A DNA stretch of 64,000 nucleotides from Erysipelotrichaceae bacterium. Its GTDB lineage: Bacteria > Bacillota_I > Bacilli_A > Erysipelotrichales > Erysipelotrichaceae. Location of the stretch: positions 186,001 to 250,000 of the forward strand of contig JAIKXJ010000063.1 of the NCBI GenBank assembly GCA_024684175.1, read 5' to 3'. Below, one piece after another: positions 42,086 through 50,764 of this stretch (its first letter is position 1; the number at the start of each line of letters is the position of its first letter). The notes under the pieces were generated by a model. The model searched no databases. It worked only from the letters and a program-made list of their open reading frames with translations, and was not told where the DNA came from. Position numbers and translations under genes: made by a program.

Positions 42086-42796
42086 TTATCCTCCCAGGTA
42101 AGCTTTCTTGATATCTTCGCTGTTGAGCAGCTCTTTACCTGTCCCGCTCATCACGATCCGGCCTGTCTCGATGACATAGGCGCGGTTTGCGATCGATAAG
42201 GCCATCTTGGCATTCTGCTCCACCAGCAAGATCGTCACACCCTGACTGTTTATATTCTTTATTATATCGAATATTTCACGGACAAGTAACGGGGACAATC
42301 CCATGGACGGCTCATCCAGCAGCATGATCTTCGGCTTTGCCATCAGAGCTCTGCCCATCGCCAGCATCTGTTGCTCACCGCCGGATAATGTTCCGGCCAT
42401 CTGTGTGCTTCTTTCTTTCAGACGCGGAAACAGTTCGTAGACGTTTTCCAGATCCTTGCGGATCTCGTCTTTGTCTTTTCTTGTATAAGCACCGAGAAAC
42501 AGGTTATCCTCGACCGACTGCTGCGCAAAGACCCTTCTTCTTTCCGGACACTGGGCAATGCCCATTTCCACGATCTTGTGGGCAGGCATCTTCGTGATGT
42601 CCTTGCCGTCGAGCTCGATATTTCCGGAAGCCGCCCTGATCAGGCCGGAGATCGTGTGCATCGTCGTCGTCTTGCCGGCACCGTTGGCACCGATCAGCGT
42701 GACGATCTCAGAGTCATCGACTTCAAAACTGATCCCCTTGATCGCTTCGATCATGCCGTATCGTACTTTCAGATCATTTACTCTCAACATAATCAA
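42086..42796 (-). CDS. livF: Branched-chain amino-acid ABC ATPase LivF
   Basis: 236 residues: GANGAGKTTTMH (Walker A), LSGGEQQMLAMGRALM (signature), MLLLDEPSMGLSP (Walker B) and the LivF-type C-terminus. Starts within the end of livG (4-base overlap). One of two ATPases energising the importer. Confidence 0.95.
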   Translation of the reverse strand: MIMLRVNDLKVRYGMIEAIKGISFEVDDSEIVTLIGANGAGKTTTMHTISGLIRAASGNIELDGKDITKMPAHKIVEMGIAQCPERRRVFAQQSVEDNLFLGAYTRKDKDEIRKDLENVYELFPRLKERSTQMAGTLSGGEQQMLAMGRALMAKPKIMLLDEPSMGLSPLLVREIFDIIKNINSQGVTILLVEQNAKMALSIANRAYVIETGRIVMSGTGKELLNSEDIKKAYLGG

Positions 42797-43560
42797 TCAC
42801 CCAGATAAGCCTTGATGACCTTTTCATTGTTTTTGATCTCATCAGGGCTTCCTTTCGCCAGCAAAGTACCGTAATTCAAAACATAGATCCTCTCGCAGAT
42901 ATTCATGACCAGAGACATATCGTGTTCGATCAGTAAGATCGAGATCGCAAATTTATCCCGGACGAAACGGATCGTATTCATGAGCTCTTCCGTCTCCTGC
43001 GGATTCATGCCCGCCGCCGGCTCATCCAGCAGCAGAAGCTTCGGCTCGGTCGCCAGCGCTCTGGCGATCTCCAGCCTTCTTTGAGCACCGTAAGGAAGAG
43101 AATCGGCTTCGATATCCTTCGAATCATAAAGATTGAAGATCTTCAGAAGTTCTTCCGACTTTTCGGTGATCTGTTTTTCGCATTCATTTCTCTTCTTTGT
43201 ATGGAAGATCACATCGGCTACGGAGTAAGCATGATGATTGTTCATGCCGGTCTTGACATTGTCGATGACACTGATCTTGCCGAACAGACGGATATTCTGG
43301 AACGTCCTGGCAATGCCGGCTTTGTTCACATCCTCCGTCGTCATCTTGGCGATGTCTTTCCCGTCGAGGCAGATCGAGCCCCTGGAAGGATCATAGACTT
43401 TCGTCAGCAAGTTGAAGACTGTCGTCTTGCCGGCACCGTTGGGGCCGATCAGACCGACGATCTCGCCTTCATTGACTTCCATATTCAGATTATTGACGGC
43501 TGTCAGACCGCCGAAATCGATACCCAGATTTTTTACTTCAAGAACAGGGTTTGCCATCAT
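42793..43560 (-). CDS. livG: Branched-chain amino-acid ABC ATPase LivG
   Basis: 255 residues: GPNGAGKTTVFN, FQNIRLFGKISVIDNV, LPYGAQRRLEIARALA in place of LSGGQ as usual in LivG, and LLLDEPAAGMNPQE. Overlaps livM and livF by four bases each. Confidence 0.95.
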   Translation of the reverse strand: MMANPVLEVKNLGIDFGGLTAVNNLNMEVNEGEIVGLIGPNGAGKTTVFNLLTKVYDPSRGSICLDGKDIAKMTTEDVNKAGIARTFQNIRLFGKISVIDNVKTGMNNHHAYSVADVIFHTKKRNECEKQITEKSEELLKIFNLYDSKDIEADSLPYGAQRRLEIARALATEPKLLLLDEPAAGMNPQETEELMNTIRFVRDKFAISILLIEHDMSLVMNICERIYVLNYGTLLAKGSPDEIKNNEKVIKAYLGD

Positions 43561-44612
43561 GCCTCTCCTTTCTTGTGAAAAGAATCCGTGATCCGGTCAA
43601 CGAACTGACGGACCCTGGATGAGTTGGTCAGCTGCATCACGACGATCAGGACCACCGCATAGATCAGCATTCGATAATCCTGCAGAGATCTGAGCATTTC
43701 CGGAAGGACATACAGAAGCGTCGTGGAGATCATCGTGCCGTTGATATTGCCTAAACCGCCGAAGACCACATAGACCAGGATGAGGATCGACGTGTTGAAA
43801 TCAAACTTCGCCGGCTGCAATGTCGAATAATTGAGGGCATATAAGGCACCCGCCATGCCGGCCAAAGCAGCCGAGATGACGAAAGCCAGCGTCTTGGTCT
43901 TGGAGATATTGATGCCGATGGACTCCGCAGCGATGCGGTTGTCCCTGGCAGCCATGATCGCACAGCCGTACTTGGAGTTGATCAAAGAATAGATGACGAA
44001 CAGCGTGATCAGGATCAGGATGATCCCGGCTGTGAAATTGGAGATCTTTGCCGTATCCGTTGCCCCCATCGGTCCGGACAGCAGCATCTTGCCGTTTTCC
44101 AGACTGACCTCATTGGTCACGAAGGAAAAATGCAGACCGTTTTTGTCGTAGCCGAGAAACATATTGTTGATCAAAGACTTAATGATCTGACCGAACGCCA
44201 GCGTGACGATCGCCAGATAGTCACCGGACAGCTTCAGGACCGGCACTGAGATCAGCAGACCGAAAAGACCGGAAACGATACAACCCGCAACGACCGAAAG
44301 CAGAAGCCTGAGCATGTTGTTTGAAACGAAGGAAGCACTCATGCCGCTGACACAGACCGCCGTAAACGCACCGATCGCCATGAAACCGGCATGTCCCAGA
44401 GACAGTTCTCCGGAAAAACCGACGACAAGATTCAAAGCCAATGCGACGATGATGTAGCAGCATACCGGAACAAGAAGGCTCGTAAAAAGACGCGACATGC
44501 GGACCGTATGCGTCAGGATCTCGATGACGATGTAAACAAGGATCACCATGGAAAAGCTGATGGTCCTGGATCGGTTTTTCTTACCGAACAGTGTATTCAT
44601 GATCCCCTTCAT
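43557..44612 (-). CDS. livM: Branched-chain amino-acid ABC permease LivM
   Basis: 351 residues with about ten membrane helices. LivM pattern: FSGELSLGHAGFMAIGAF, LSGDYLAIVTLAFGQIIKSL, AARDNRIAAESIGINI and YVVFGGLGNINGTM. Second permease half of the heterodimer, one base after livH. Confidence 0.94.
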   Translation of the reverse strand: MKGIMNTLFGKKNRSRTISFSMVILVYIVIEILTHTVRMSRLFTSLLVPVCCYIIVALALNLVVGFSGELSLGHAGFMAIGAFTAVCVSGMSASFVSNNMLRLLLSVVAGCIVSGLFGLLISVPVLKLSGDYLAIVTLAFGQIIKSLINNMFLGYDKNGLHFSFVTNEVSLENGKMLLSGPMGATDTAKISNFTAGIILILITLFVIYSLINSKYGCAIMAARDNRIAAESIGINISKTKTLAFVISAALAGMAGALYALNYSTLQPAKFDFNTSILILVYVVFGGLGNINGTMISTTLLYVLPEMLRSLQDYRMLIYAVVLIVVMQLTNSSRVRQFVDRITDSFHKKGEA

Positions 44613-44613
44613 A

Positions 44614-45495
44614 CTACACCTTCACATTCTCTTTCTTGCCCAGCAGACCGGTCGGCTTGATCAGTAAAACGATGATCAGCACGGTAAAAACGATCGCATC
44701 GGAAAGCTGCGTCGAAAGATACGCTTTTGTCAGGTTCTCGATGATCCCCAAAAGCAGGCCACCGAGCAAAGCGCCCGGGATGGAACCGATACCGCCGAAG
44801 ACCGCTGCCGTAAATGCCTTGATGCCGGGCATCGACCCTAACGTCGGTGACAGGGAGGGATACGTCGAACAAAGTAAGATCGCCGCGATCGCCGCCAGGC
44901 CTGAACCGATCGCAAATGTGATCGAGATCGTCGTATCGATGTTGATGCCCATCAGCTGGGCAGCGCCTTTGTCTTCCGCGCAGGCGCGCATCGCCTTGCC
45001 GATCTTGGTCTTGTTGATGAACAAAGTCAAAGCAGTCATGATGATCACGCAGGTAAAGATCGTTAACAGCGTCAGATACGAGATCATCAGCCTGCCGTCA
45101 AATAATTTCAAAGATCCTTCCATCAGCATCGCAGGAAAGATCTTCGTATCCGAACCAAACAGAAGCTGTGCGCCATTCTGTAAGAAATAGCTGACACCGA
45201 TCGCCGTGATCAGAACGGAAAGCGAACTTGCCTGCCGCAAAGGCTTATAAGCAAGGCGTTCGATGATGACGCCTAAAGCCGTACAGACAAGGATCGAAGC
45301 AAGGATCGAAACAGCAGGAGAAAGACCGAACTTATTGAATGCAAAAAAAGCAGCATAGCCTCCCACCATGATGATGTCACCATGCGCAAAATTAAGCATC
45401 TTGGCGATACCGTAGACCATCGTATAACCCAAGGCGATGATCGCATAGACACTGCCTAACGCCAATCCCGATATAAGATAAGTCAAAAAAGTCAT
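44614..45495 (-). CDS. livH: Branched-chain amino-acid ABC permease LivH
   Basis: 293 residues, about eight helices. YGIAKMLNFAHGDIIMVGGY, ERLAYKPLRQASSLSVLI and the exit-loop FTAAVFGGIGSIPGALLGG are the LivH signatures. Separated from the binding-protein gene by a strong hairpin. Confidence 0.95.
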   Translation of the reverse strand: MTFLTYLISGLALGSVYAIIALGYTMVYGIAKMLNFAHGDIIMVGGYAAFFAFNKFGLSPAVSILASILVCTALGVIIERLAYKPLRQASSLSVLITAIGVSYFLQNGAQLLFGSDTKIFPAMLMEGSLKLFDGRLMISYLTLLTIFTCVIIMTALTLFINKTKIGKAMRACAEDKGAAQLMGINIDTTISITFAIGSGLAAIAAILLCSTYPSLSPTLGSMPGIKAFTAAVFGGIGSIPGALLGGLLLGIIENLTKAYLSTQLSDAIVFTVLIIVLLIKPTGLLGKKENVKV

Positions 45496-45518
45496 AAACT
45501 CTCCAATGAAAATGCAGG

Positions 45519-45547
45519 AAAGGCCGTCGAAAGACTCGGCGGCCTTT
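45519..45547 (-). terminator. livK-livH intercistronic hairpin
   Basis: Stem GGCCGTCGA (45522-45530) / TCGGCGGCC (45536-45544) with one G-U pair. The minus-strand tail is TTTCCTGC, so partial termination or 3'-end protection of the binding-protein mRNA is likely. Confidence 0.7.
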
Positions 45548-45568
45548 TTTTAATTATAATGCTAAAGC

Positions 45569-46768
45569 TTATTGATCAACGGAAACGTAAACGCCGTTTT
45601 CGATGATGACGGCTTTCGGAGCCTTGGAAACTTCACCGTTTTCCGCCCAAGTCATGTTCTGACCGGTCAGACCGTTGAACGTCATCGTTGTGAACTGCTT
45701 CGCCAGATCTTCGTTCAAACCATTGGTCGCATAGCCGGCTTTATAGCCGATATTCTCCAATGCCTGGTGGATCGCATAGACACAGTCATATGCATCTGCA
45801 GCGAACTGATTCGGAGTCTCGCCGAATCTTGACTCATATGAAGCAACGAAGTTCTTCGTGAGCTCGTCATCCGCATCCGAAGCGAACGGAGTGATCAGGT
45901 ATAAGCCTTCCGCAAGAGATTTATCAAAACCTTCCAAAGTCAGGATGCCGTCCATGCCGTCAACACCGAAGAAAGTCGGTGCATAGCCCATATCCTTTGC
46001 CTGTTTCAGGATGATAGAAGCCGGCTGGTAGTAGATCGGTAAAAAGACCAGATCCGCACCGGCATCTTTGGCAGCTGTCAGCTGCGTTGAGAAATCGGTG
46101 GAAGAATCGTTCGTGAAGGAACCAGTATAAGCGACATTGAGTCCCTTCTCGGTTGCTTCGGCATTGAACCTCTCATAAACGCCTGCAGAGTAGACATCAT
46201 CGTTCTTGTAGATGACGGCGATCGTTTTGTCGGCAAATCCCTGTGCGATATAGTCCGCTGCGGCAACGCCCTGGTTCGGATCGGTAAAACACATCTGGAA
46301 GTTGCTCGGGAAGTTCTTTTCTTCCGTGTAGACTAAAGCAGTCGCCGAGCCGGAAGGTGTGATCGCAAAGATACCGTCTTCATCGTAATAGGAAGCAACA
46401 GCAGCTCCGGAACCGGAAGTAACTGTGAATAAAGATACCTGCATGCCCCAGTCGAAGAGCGTGGAATAAGCAGAGACTGCCTTTTCGCCATCCGCTTCAT
46501 CATCTGCCATGTTGAATTCGAACTTGATATGCGAGTCGGAAGCATTGATCTCGTCAACAGCGATCTGTGCTGCGTTTCTTACAGCTTCGCCATAGACCTT
46601 GGCGTCGCCGCTCAAAGGACCGGAGCCGCCCAGTTTGACATAAACTGTCTCATCTGCCGCAGGAGCATCGTCGCCGCTGTTTCCGCCTTCATTGCCGCCG
46701 CCGTTGGTGCAGCCGGCCAGAGACAGAACGCAGAGGATGCTGAGTAATACTACGAATAATTTTTTCAT
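45569..46768 (-). CDS. livK: Branched-chain amino-acid binding lipoprotein
   Basis: 399 residues, periplasmic-binding fold type I; lipobox SLAGC with C20, then a Gly/Ser-rich linker. VKLGGSGPLSGDAKVYGEAV, AYSTLFDWG, and a FFGVDGMDGILTLEG segment fit the LivJ/LivK family. Leu/Ile/Val specificity is supported by the leader peptide upstream, though relatives bind other amino acids. AAAGGGG precedes ATG. Confidence 0.92.
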   Translation of the reverse strand: MKKLFVVLLSILCVLSLAGCTNGGGNEGGNSGDDAPAADETVYVKLGGSGPLSGDAKVYGEAVRNAAQIAVDEINASDSHIKFEFNMADDEADGEKAVSAYSTLFDWGMQVSLFTVTSGSGAAVASYYDEDGIFAITPSGSATALVYTEEKNFPSNFQMCFTDPNQGVAAADYIAQGFADKTIAVIYKNDDVYSAGVYERFNAEATEKGLNVAYTGSFTNDSSTDFSTQLTAAKDAGADLVFLPIYYQPASIILKQAKDMGYAPTFFGVDGMDGILTLEGFDKSLAEGLYLITPFASDADDELTKNFVASYESRFGETPNQFAADAYDCVYAIHQALENIGYKAGYATNGLNEDLAKQFTTMTFNGLTGQNMTWAENGEVSKAPKAVIIENGVYVSVDQ

Positions 46769-46820
46769 TTCAATTCCCCTTTCAGAATCGTTTTATAGAT
46801 ACAGCGTCAACTGTTTCTAA

Positions 46821-46860
46821 CAATAAAAGGATGAGCATCCGATAACGGCAAGCTCATCCA
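46821..46860 (-). terminator. Attenuator terminator of the liv operon
   Basis: Minus strand GGATGAGC (46859-46852), 15-base loop, GCTCATCC (46836-46829), then TTTTATTG. It lies between the leader peptide and livK, 53 bases before the livK start, exactly as in translation-coupled attenuators. Confidence 0.85.
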
Positions 46861-46893
46861 TGCAGAACAATTCAGCTTTCCATTACCGACATA

Positions 46894-47007
46894 TCAGCAC
46901 ATTTGCATAATAATAATGCCACGTAAACCGCGTAGTACCAATACATCGATAATGACAAGTAAGTCATCAACAAAGGAGGTCATCTTGGAATGCATACATC
47001 GTTTCAT
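46894..47007 (-). CDS. BCAA-rich leader peptide of the liv operon
   Basis: A 37-codon ORF too small for usual gene finders. ATG 47007 has a near-ideal AAGGAGGT seven bases upstream and the stop is TGA at 46894. It begins MKRCMHSKMTSF; residues 16-33 hold LLVIIDVLVL and IIII-like runs, with 5 Leu, 4 Val and 5 Ile in total, including a CTA codon. Composition, length and placement before a terminator match leader peptides of ilv/leu-type attenuation. Ribosome stalling when charged Leu, Val or Ile tRNA is scarce would be expected to prevent the terminator. Confidence 0.88.
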   Translation of the reverse strand: MKRCMHSKMTSFVDDLLVIIDVLVLRGLRGIIIMQMC

Positions 47008-47021
47008 ACAGTACCTCCTTT
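46972..47021 (-). promoter_or_regulatory. Hairpin sequestering leader-peptide ribosome site
   Basis: AAAGGAGGT (47021-47013) is exactly complementary to ACCTCCTTT (46980-46972), which is part of leader codons 10-12. A 9-bp stem with a 32-base loop holding the start codon would hide the Shine-Dalgarno. Confidence 0.6.
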
Positions 47022-47034
47022 TCTTTATGTGTTT

Positions 47035-47063
47035 ATCTTAAATGAAGCAAAAAGACAAGTCAA
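47035..47063 (-). promoter_or_regulatory. liv operon promoter
   Basis: Minus strand TTGACT (47063-47058), 17-base spacer, TAAGAT (47040-47035); predicted start about 47028, giving a leader of about 200 nt up to the attenuator terminator. Confidence 0.85.
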
Positions 47064-47136
47064 TGATTTTGTTGACTTTATTTCAGAATGTGATATATAT
47101 TTTCATAATTTTATGTAAATTTTTTCAATATTATTG

Positions 47137-47145
47137 TGCTAGAAT
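47137..47145 (+). promoter_or_regulatory. Extended -10 of asnA
   Basis: TG-C-TAGAAT, hexamer 47140-47145, ending six bases before ATG 47152. Confidence 0.7.
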
Positions 47146-47151
47146 GTATTC

Positions 47152-48156
47152 ATGACTATAAGACTACCGGACGGATATAAGTCCTCACTCGATCTGTATG
47201 AAACGCAGTCATCGATCAGCTTCATAAAAAAGACTTTCGAAGAAAAACTCACGAAAGCCCTCAATCTCAAACGCGTTTCCGCTCCTCTTTTCGTTTTGAA
47301 AAGCACCGGTCTCAACGATGATCTTGACGGCAAGGCGCAAGCCGTGAATTTCACCGCTCCTTTCATCGACAAAGAATGCGTCATCGTCCATTCCCTCGCC
47401 AAATGGAAGAGAATGGCCCTCCATGATTATGTCTTTTATGAAGGGAACGGTCTGTACACCGATATGAATGCGATCCGCAAAGATGAAAAGATCGACAATC
47501 TGCATTCGATCTATGTCGACCAATGGGACTGGGAAAAAGTCATCAATAAAGATCATAGAAATCTTCAATATCTCTACGACACCGTCTCCAAGATACATGA
47601 ATGCATCCTGGAGACCCTGGATGCCTTGAAAGCCAAGCATCCTTCGATCAGCACGGTATTGCAGAAAGAGCTTTACTTCTTCGATGCACAGGAAGTCTTA
47701 AACATGTATCCCGGTCTTGACAGCAAACAAAGAGAACACGAACTACTCAAGAAATACAAGTCCGTCTTCATCAAAGGCATCGGTCATAAACTCTCCGATG
47801 GGCAGCCGCACGACGACCGTGCTGCAGACTATGATGACTGGGATCTCAACGGCGACTTGTTATATTACAACGAACTGCTGGACTGCGCCTTCGAAGTCTC
47901 CTCCATGGGCATCCGTGTCGATGAAAACTCTCTGTTATCTCAGCTGAAACTCAAAAATGAGGAATACAAGCTGCAATATAAGTATCACCAGATGATCCTG
48001 AACAAAGAACTGCCCTACACCATCGGCGGCGGCATCGGCGAAAGCAGACTGTGCATGCTGCTGATGAACAAAGCACATATCGGTGAAGTTCAGTCTTCCA
48101 TCTGGGACGACGAGACGCTCAATTACTGCAAAGAAAAAGAAGTCATCATCTTATAG
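47152..48156 (+). CDS. asnA: Aspartate-ammonia ligase (asparagine synthetase A)
   Basis: AsnA makes asparagine from aspartate, ammonia and ATP; class II synthetase fold. 334 residues, typical length. Motifs: ETQSSISFIKKTFEEKL, FVLKSTGLNDDLDG, HSLAKWKRMAL, VDQWDWEKVI and C-terminal GGGIGESRLCMLLMNKAHIGEVQ split over two motifs. No Shine-Dalgarno before ATG 47152; the extended -10 predicts a leaderless transcript. Divergent from the liv operon. Confidence 0.96.
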   Translation: MTIRLPDGYKSSLDLYETQSSISFIKKTFEEKLTKALNLKRVSAPLFVLKSTGLNDDLDGKAQAVNFTAPFIDKECVIVHSLAKWKRMALHDYVFYEGNGLYTDMNAIRKDEKIDNLHSIYVDQWDWEKVINKDHRNLQYLYDTVSKIHECILETLDALKAKHPSISTVLQKELYFFDAQEVLNMYPGLDSKQREHELLKKYKSVFIKGIGHKLSDGQPHDDRAADYDDWDLNGDLLYYNELLDCAFEVSSMGIRVDENSLLSQLKLKNEEYKLQYKYHQMILNKELPYTIGGGIGESRLCMLLMNKAHIGEVQSSIWDDETLNYCKEKEVIIL

Positions 48157-48159
48157 AAA

Positions 48160-48196
48160 AAATGGTTCAGACCGAAGTCTGAACCATTTGTTTTTT
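48160..48196. terminator. Bidirectional terminator asnA/pfp
   Basis: 13-bp perfect stem (48160-48172 with 48177-48189), CGAA loop, T7 on the plus side and T-rich on the minus side. Confidence 0.92.
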
Positions 48197-49860
48197 TACA
48201 TCGTACCTTTTTCCAAAGCCAATGTTCTGGTCGTGAGGTTGCAGACCTCATCCGGTCCGTAATACTGGATGGCACCCGGATAAGTGTAGCAAGTCTCGAC
48301 CGCCCATGTTGCTCTGTGTTCTTCAAAGTACTTAAACGGTCTACCTTCGAGTTCGACCAATGCCTTGCGGATGACCGGCTTGTCTTCGCCGTGTCTTCTT
48401 TCCATGTTCATCATCTTGGTGATCGGCATACCGCCGGCGACCCATTCTTCGGCAGGTCTGGACAAATTGGAGATCTTTGACAGATATCCGTTGTAACCGT
48501 ACTGGATCAGCATGAAGGCATTGTAACCTAAGGAATAGCAGTAATCCGCGTCGAAGTTGGACGGGAAAGCGCATCTTCCTTCGTAACCGAAGAAGTGATG
48601 CAGAGCGGAGAATTTACCTTTATATGTTCCGTTCTTTCTTCTCTCTTCAAGATTCGCCTTGACTAAAGCAGAGAAGAGTTTTTCGGATTCGATCAGAGAG
48701 ACCTGAACATTGCCGTGCGGATCTCTTTCCAGGAACAGTTGCTGCTGGACCGACTCAGGAAGCGTTGCAAAGACGGAGAAAGAGTCCTTGCTTAGGCCAT
48801 TCTCGATGAACGCGTATTTTTCTTTCCAGGAAGCCAAAGCATTGAATTCTTCCGCCTTTGCCCCTGCCAGCATCTCGTTGATCTCTTTGATCAAAGCAGA
48901 GAATTCAGGAACGAATTCGACGACGCCTTCAGGAATGATCGCGACACCGAAGTTCATGCCTTTTGCCGCACGTGCAGCGACAGAGTCAGCGATATAATCG
49001 GCGATCTGGGCCAAAGACATCTTCTTTTCCGCGACTTCTTCAGAGACCAGACAGATGTTCGGCTGTGTCTCCAGTGCGCATTCCAATGCAACATGAGAAG
49101 CGGAACGGCCCATGACCTTGATGAAATGCCAGTACTTCTTCGCGGAGTTGGCATCTCTTTCGATATTACCGATCAGTTCGGAATATGTCTTGGTCGCCGT
49201 ATCGAAACCGAAGGAACATTCGATATCTTCGTTCTTGAGGTCACCGTCGATCGTCTTCGGACAGCCGATGACCTGAACGCCGGTCTCATGTGCGGCAAAA
49301 TATTCCGCCAGGACTGCAGCATTGGTGTTGGAATCATCGCCGCCGATGATGACGATGGCTGTGATACCGTGTTTTTTGCAGACTTCCGCAGCTACCGCAA
49401 ACTGTTCTTCCGTTTCCAGTTTCGTTCTGCCGGAACCGATGATATCGAAACCGCCGGTATTTCTGAACTGATCGATATACTCGTCATCGAATACGAGACA
49501 ATTATCTTCGATCAGACCGCTCGGTCCGCCCTTGAAGCCATATAAAACATTTTCCTTGTTCGTTGCCTTCAAAGCATCATATAAACCGCAGACGACGTTG
49601 TGCCCGCCCGGAGCTTGTCCGCCGGAGAGGATGACACCGACAACTTGCTTCTTGGCAGCGGAAGTATTCGTGCCTTTTTCAAAAGTGATCTCTTTTTTAC
49701 CGTACGTGTTCGGGAATAAAGCCTTGATCTGTTCCTGATCGGCTACAGACTTGGTCTCTTCCCCTTCTTTGACGCTGATCTCAGAGATGCCGTGTCTCAG
49801 CATCCCAGGAAGTTTCGGCGTATATTTCAGTCTTTGAACCTGAAGTGGCGAAATATTCAT
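48196..49860 (-). CDS. pfp: Diphosphate-fructose-6-phosphate 1-phosphotransferase
   Basis: PPi-dependent PFK of the long (plant/spirochaete-like) class, 554 residues from ATG 49860, which has CAGGAGGAAA upstream; an earlier Met would lack a ribosome site. [21 protein letters not shown] (the second Asp in GGDDS marks PPi rather than ATP use), [10 protein letters not shown] and MGRSASH are the catalytic motifs. Works reversibly in glycolysis and saves ATP. Single gene. Confidence 0.95.
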   Translation of the reverse strand: MNISPLQVQRLKYTPKLPGMLRHGISEISVKEGEETKSVADQEQIKALFPNTYGKKEITFEKGTNTSAAKKQVVGVILSGGQAPGGHNVVCGLYDALKATNKENVLYGFKGGPSGLIEDNCLVFDDEYIDQFRNTGGFDIIGSGRTKLETEEQFAVAAEVCKKHGITAIVIIGGDDSNTNAAVLAEYFAAHETGVQVIGCPKTIDGDLKNEDIECSFGFDTATKTYSELIGNIERDANSAKKYWHFIKVMGRSASHVALECALETQPNICLVSEEVAEKKMSLAQIADYIADSVAARAAKGMNFGVAIIPEGVVEFVPEFSALIKEINEMLAGAKAEEFNALASWKEKYAFIENGLSKDSFSVFATLPESVQQQLFLERDPHGNVQVSLIESEKLFSALVKANLEERRKNGTYKGKFSALHHFFGYEGRCAFPSNFDADYCYSLGYNAFMLIQYGYNGYLSKISNLSRPAEEWVAGGMPITKMMNMERRHGEDKPVIRKALVELEGRPFKYFEEHRATWAVETCYTYPGAIQYYGPDEVCNLTTRTLALEKGTM

Positions 49861-49925
49861 GATTTTTCCTCCTGTATTTCTTTCAGACAACTTTATTATA
49901 AACGATATGATAAGTCTTTTTCATA

Positions 49926-49958
49926 AGAAAAGCCGAAGCTTTCCTTTTAAGCTCCGGC
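49926..49958 (-). terminator. Terminator of the VanZ-like gene
   Basis: Stem GCCGAAGCTT / AAGCTCCGGC with a G-U pair and seven-base loop, minus-strand T tail. Confidence 0.8.
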
Positions 49959-49971
49959 CGTGTCAGACGGT

Positions 49972-50370
49972 TCAACTATCTTTGCGCATGGCACCGGCGA
50001 TCCCCCGGTACATGAGATAACCGATCAGATAGATTCCGAAAAAGACGAAGAATCCCAAGATCCCGGAAGCGATATCATAGAAATCCATGTCACCGGTCCC
50101 AGAATACGCTTGACCGATCTCGATCGCAAAACTGACCACGACGACGATGGTAAACACGTATAAGAACGTGATCATCAGTTCGGCATGATGCTTGCTCAGC
50201 CAGCGGAAGATCGGCTGTATAACCAGCAGCATACAGAAGCCGAAGACACCGATGATCAGAAAATGCAGCTGCTTATCGCTCAAATCCAGACCGTGATTGT
50301 CGTTTATCGATAAAAACTTCGCATGAAGCTTGGTGATCAAAGTTATGAAATAGTATATGATCCTGTACAT
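49972..50370 (-). CDS. VanZ-like membrane protein
   Basis: 132 residues, four predicted helices; DKQLHFLIIGVFGF, the conserved Glu in FAIEIGQAYSGTGDMDFYD and ASGILGF fit the VanZ-like fold. Unknown function. ATG follows AAGGAGGTAAGG. Stands alone between terminators. The 157-base gap upstream is AT-rich and shows nothing else I can name. Confidence 0.78.
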   Translation of the reverse strand: MYRIIYYFITLITKLHAKFLSINDNHGLDLSDKQLHFLIIGVFGFCMLLVIQPIFRWLSKHHAELMITFLYVFTIVVVVSFAIEIGQAYSGTGDMDFYDIASGILGFFVFFGIYLIGYLMYRGIAGAMRKDS

Positions 50371-50494
50371 ACCTTACCTCCTTGCATAACATTACTAATA
50401 TTAAACTACCCTATTTTAAAAGTAAAATTGCAAGACGATGTGAAATGATGGGAAAAGTCTGACTCTCAAAATCATTTTCCATCAAACCGGGAAA

Positions 50495-50520
50495 CAAAAA
50501 GAAGCGGCAATGCCGCTTCT
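50495..50520 (-). terminator. Terminator of the opp operon
   Basis: Stem AGAAGCGGCA / TGCCGCTTCT with a very short loop and minus-strand T5. Confidence 0.88.
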
Positions 50521-50527
50521 AATAGAT

Positions 50528-50764
50528 CTATAGTATGTGAAGAAATGCCATTCCGATGAATACGATCAACAGCAGCAGCAGAGTCACGATCGGAAGGATC
50601 GTAACGATCCCCGAGATCATCATTGCCAGCATATCTCCCTTTTCCATGATATCTTCGGGAGAAACTTCATAGCCTTTATTTTGGCTCTGACGGGACTCTC
50701 TTTTTTCTTTCTGTTCGAGCTGCCACTTTTTTGCGCGGTCGTATTTGTCTTTGAACATCATCAT
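50528..50764 (-). CDS. Small membrane protein at end of opp operon
   Basis: 78 residues: a charged N-terminal half (FKDKYDRAKKWQLEQKEKRE) and one C-terminal membrane helix (about 50-76). Overlaps the oppF stop by four bases, so it is co-translated with the importer. No family recognised; could be an accessory or regulator of the ABC complex. Confidence 0.7.
   Translation of the reverse strand: MMMFKDKYDRAKKWQLEQKEKRESRQSQNKGYEVSPEDIMEKGDMLAMMISGIVTILPIVTLLLLLIVFIGMAFLHIL

Noticed and set aside
46861..46920. Antiterminator for the liv leader (ATGCA with TGCAT pairing)
   Set aside because: Only five sound pairs with flanking G-U pairs; too weak to claim. The switch structure remains unresolved.
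48710..49545. Plus-strand open frames opposite pfp
   Set aside because: Mirror frames of a conserved gene; no start signals.
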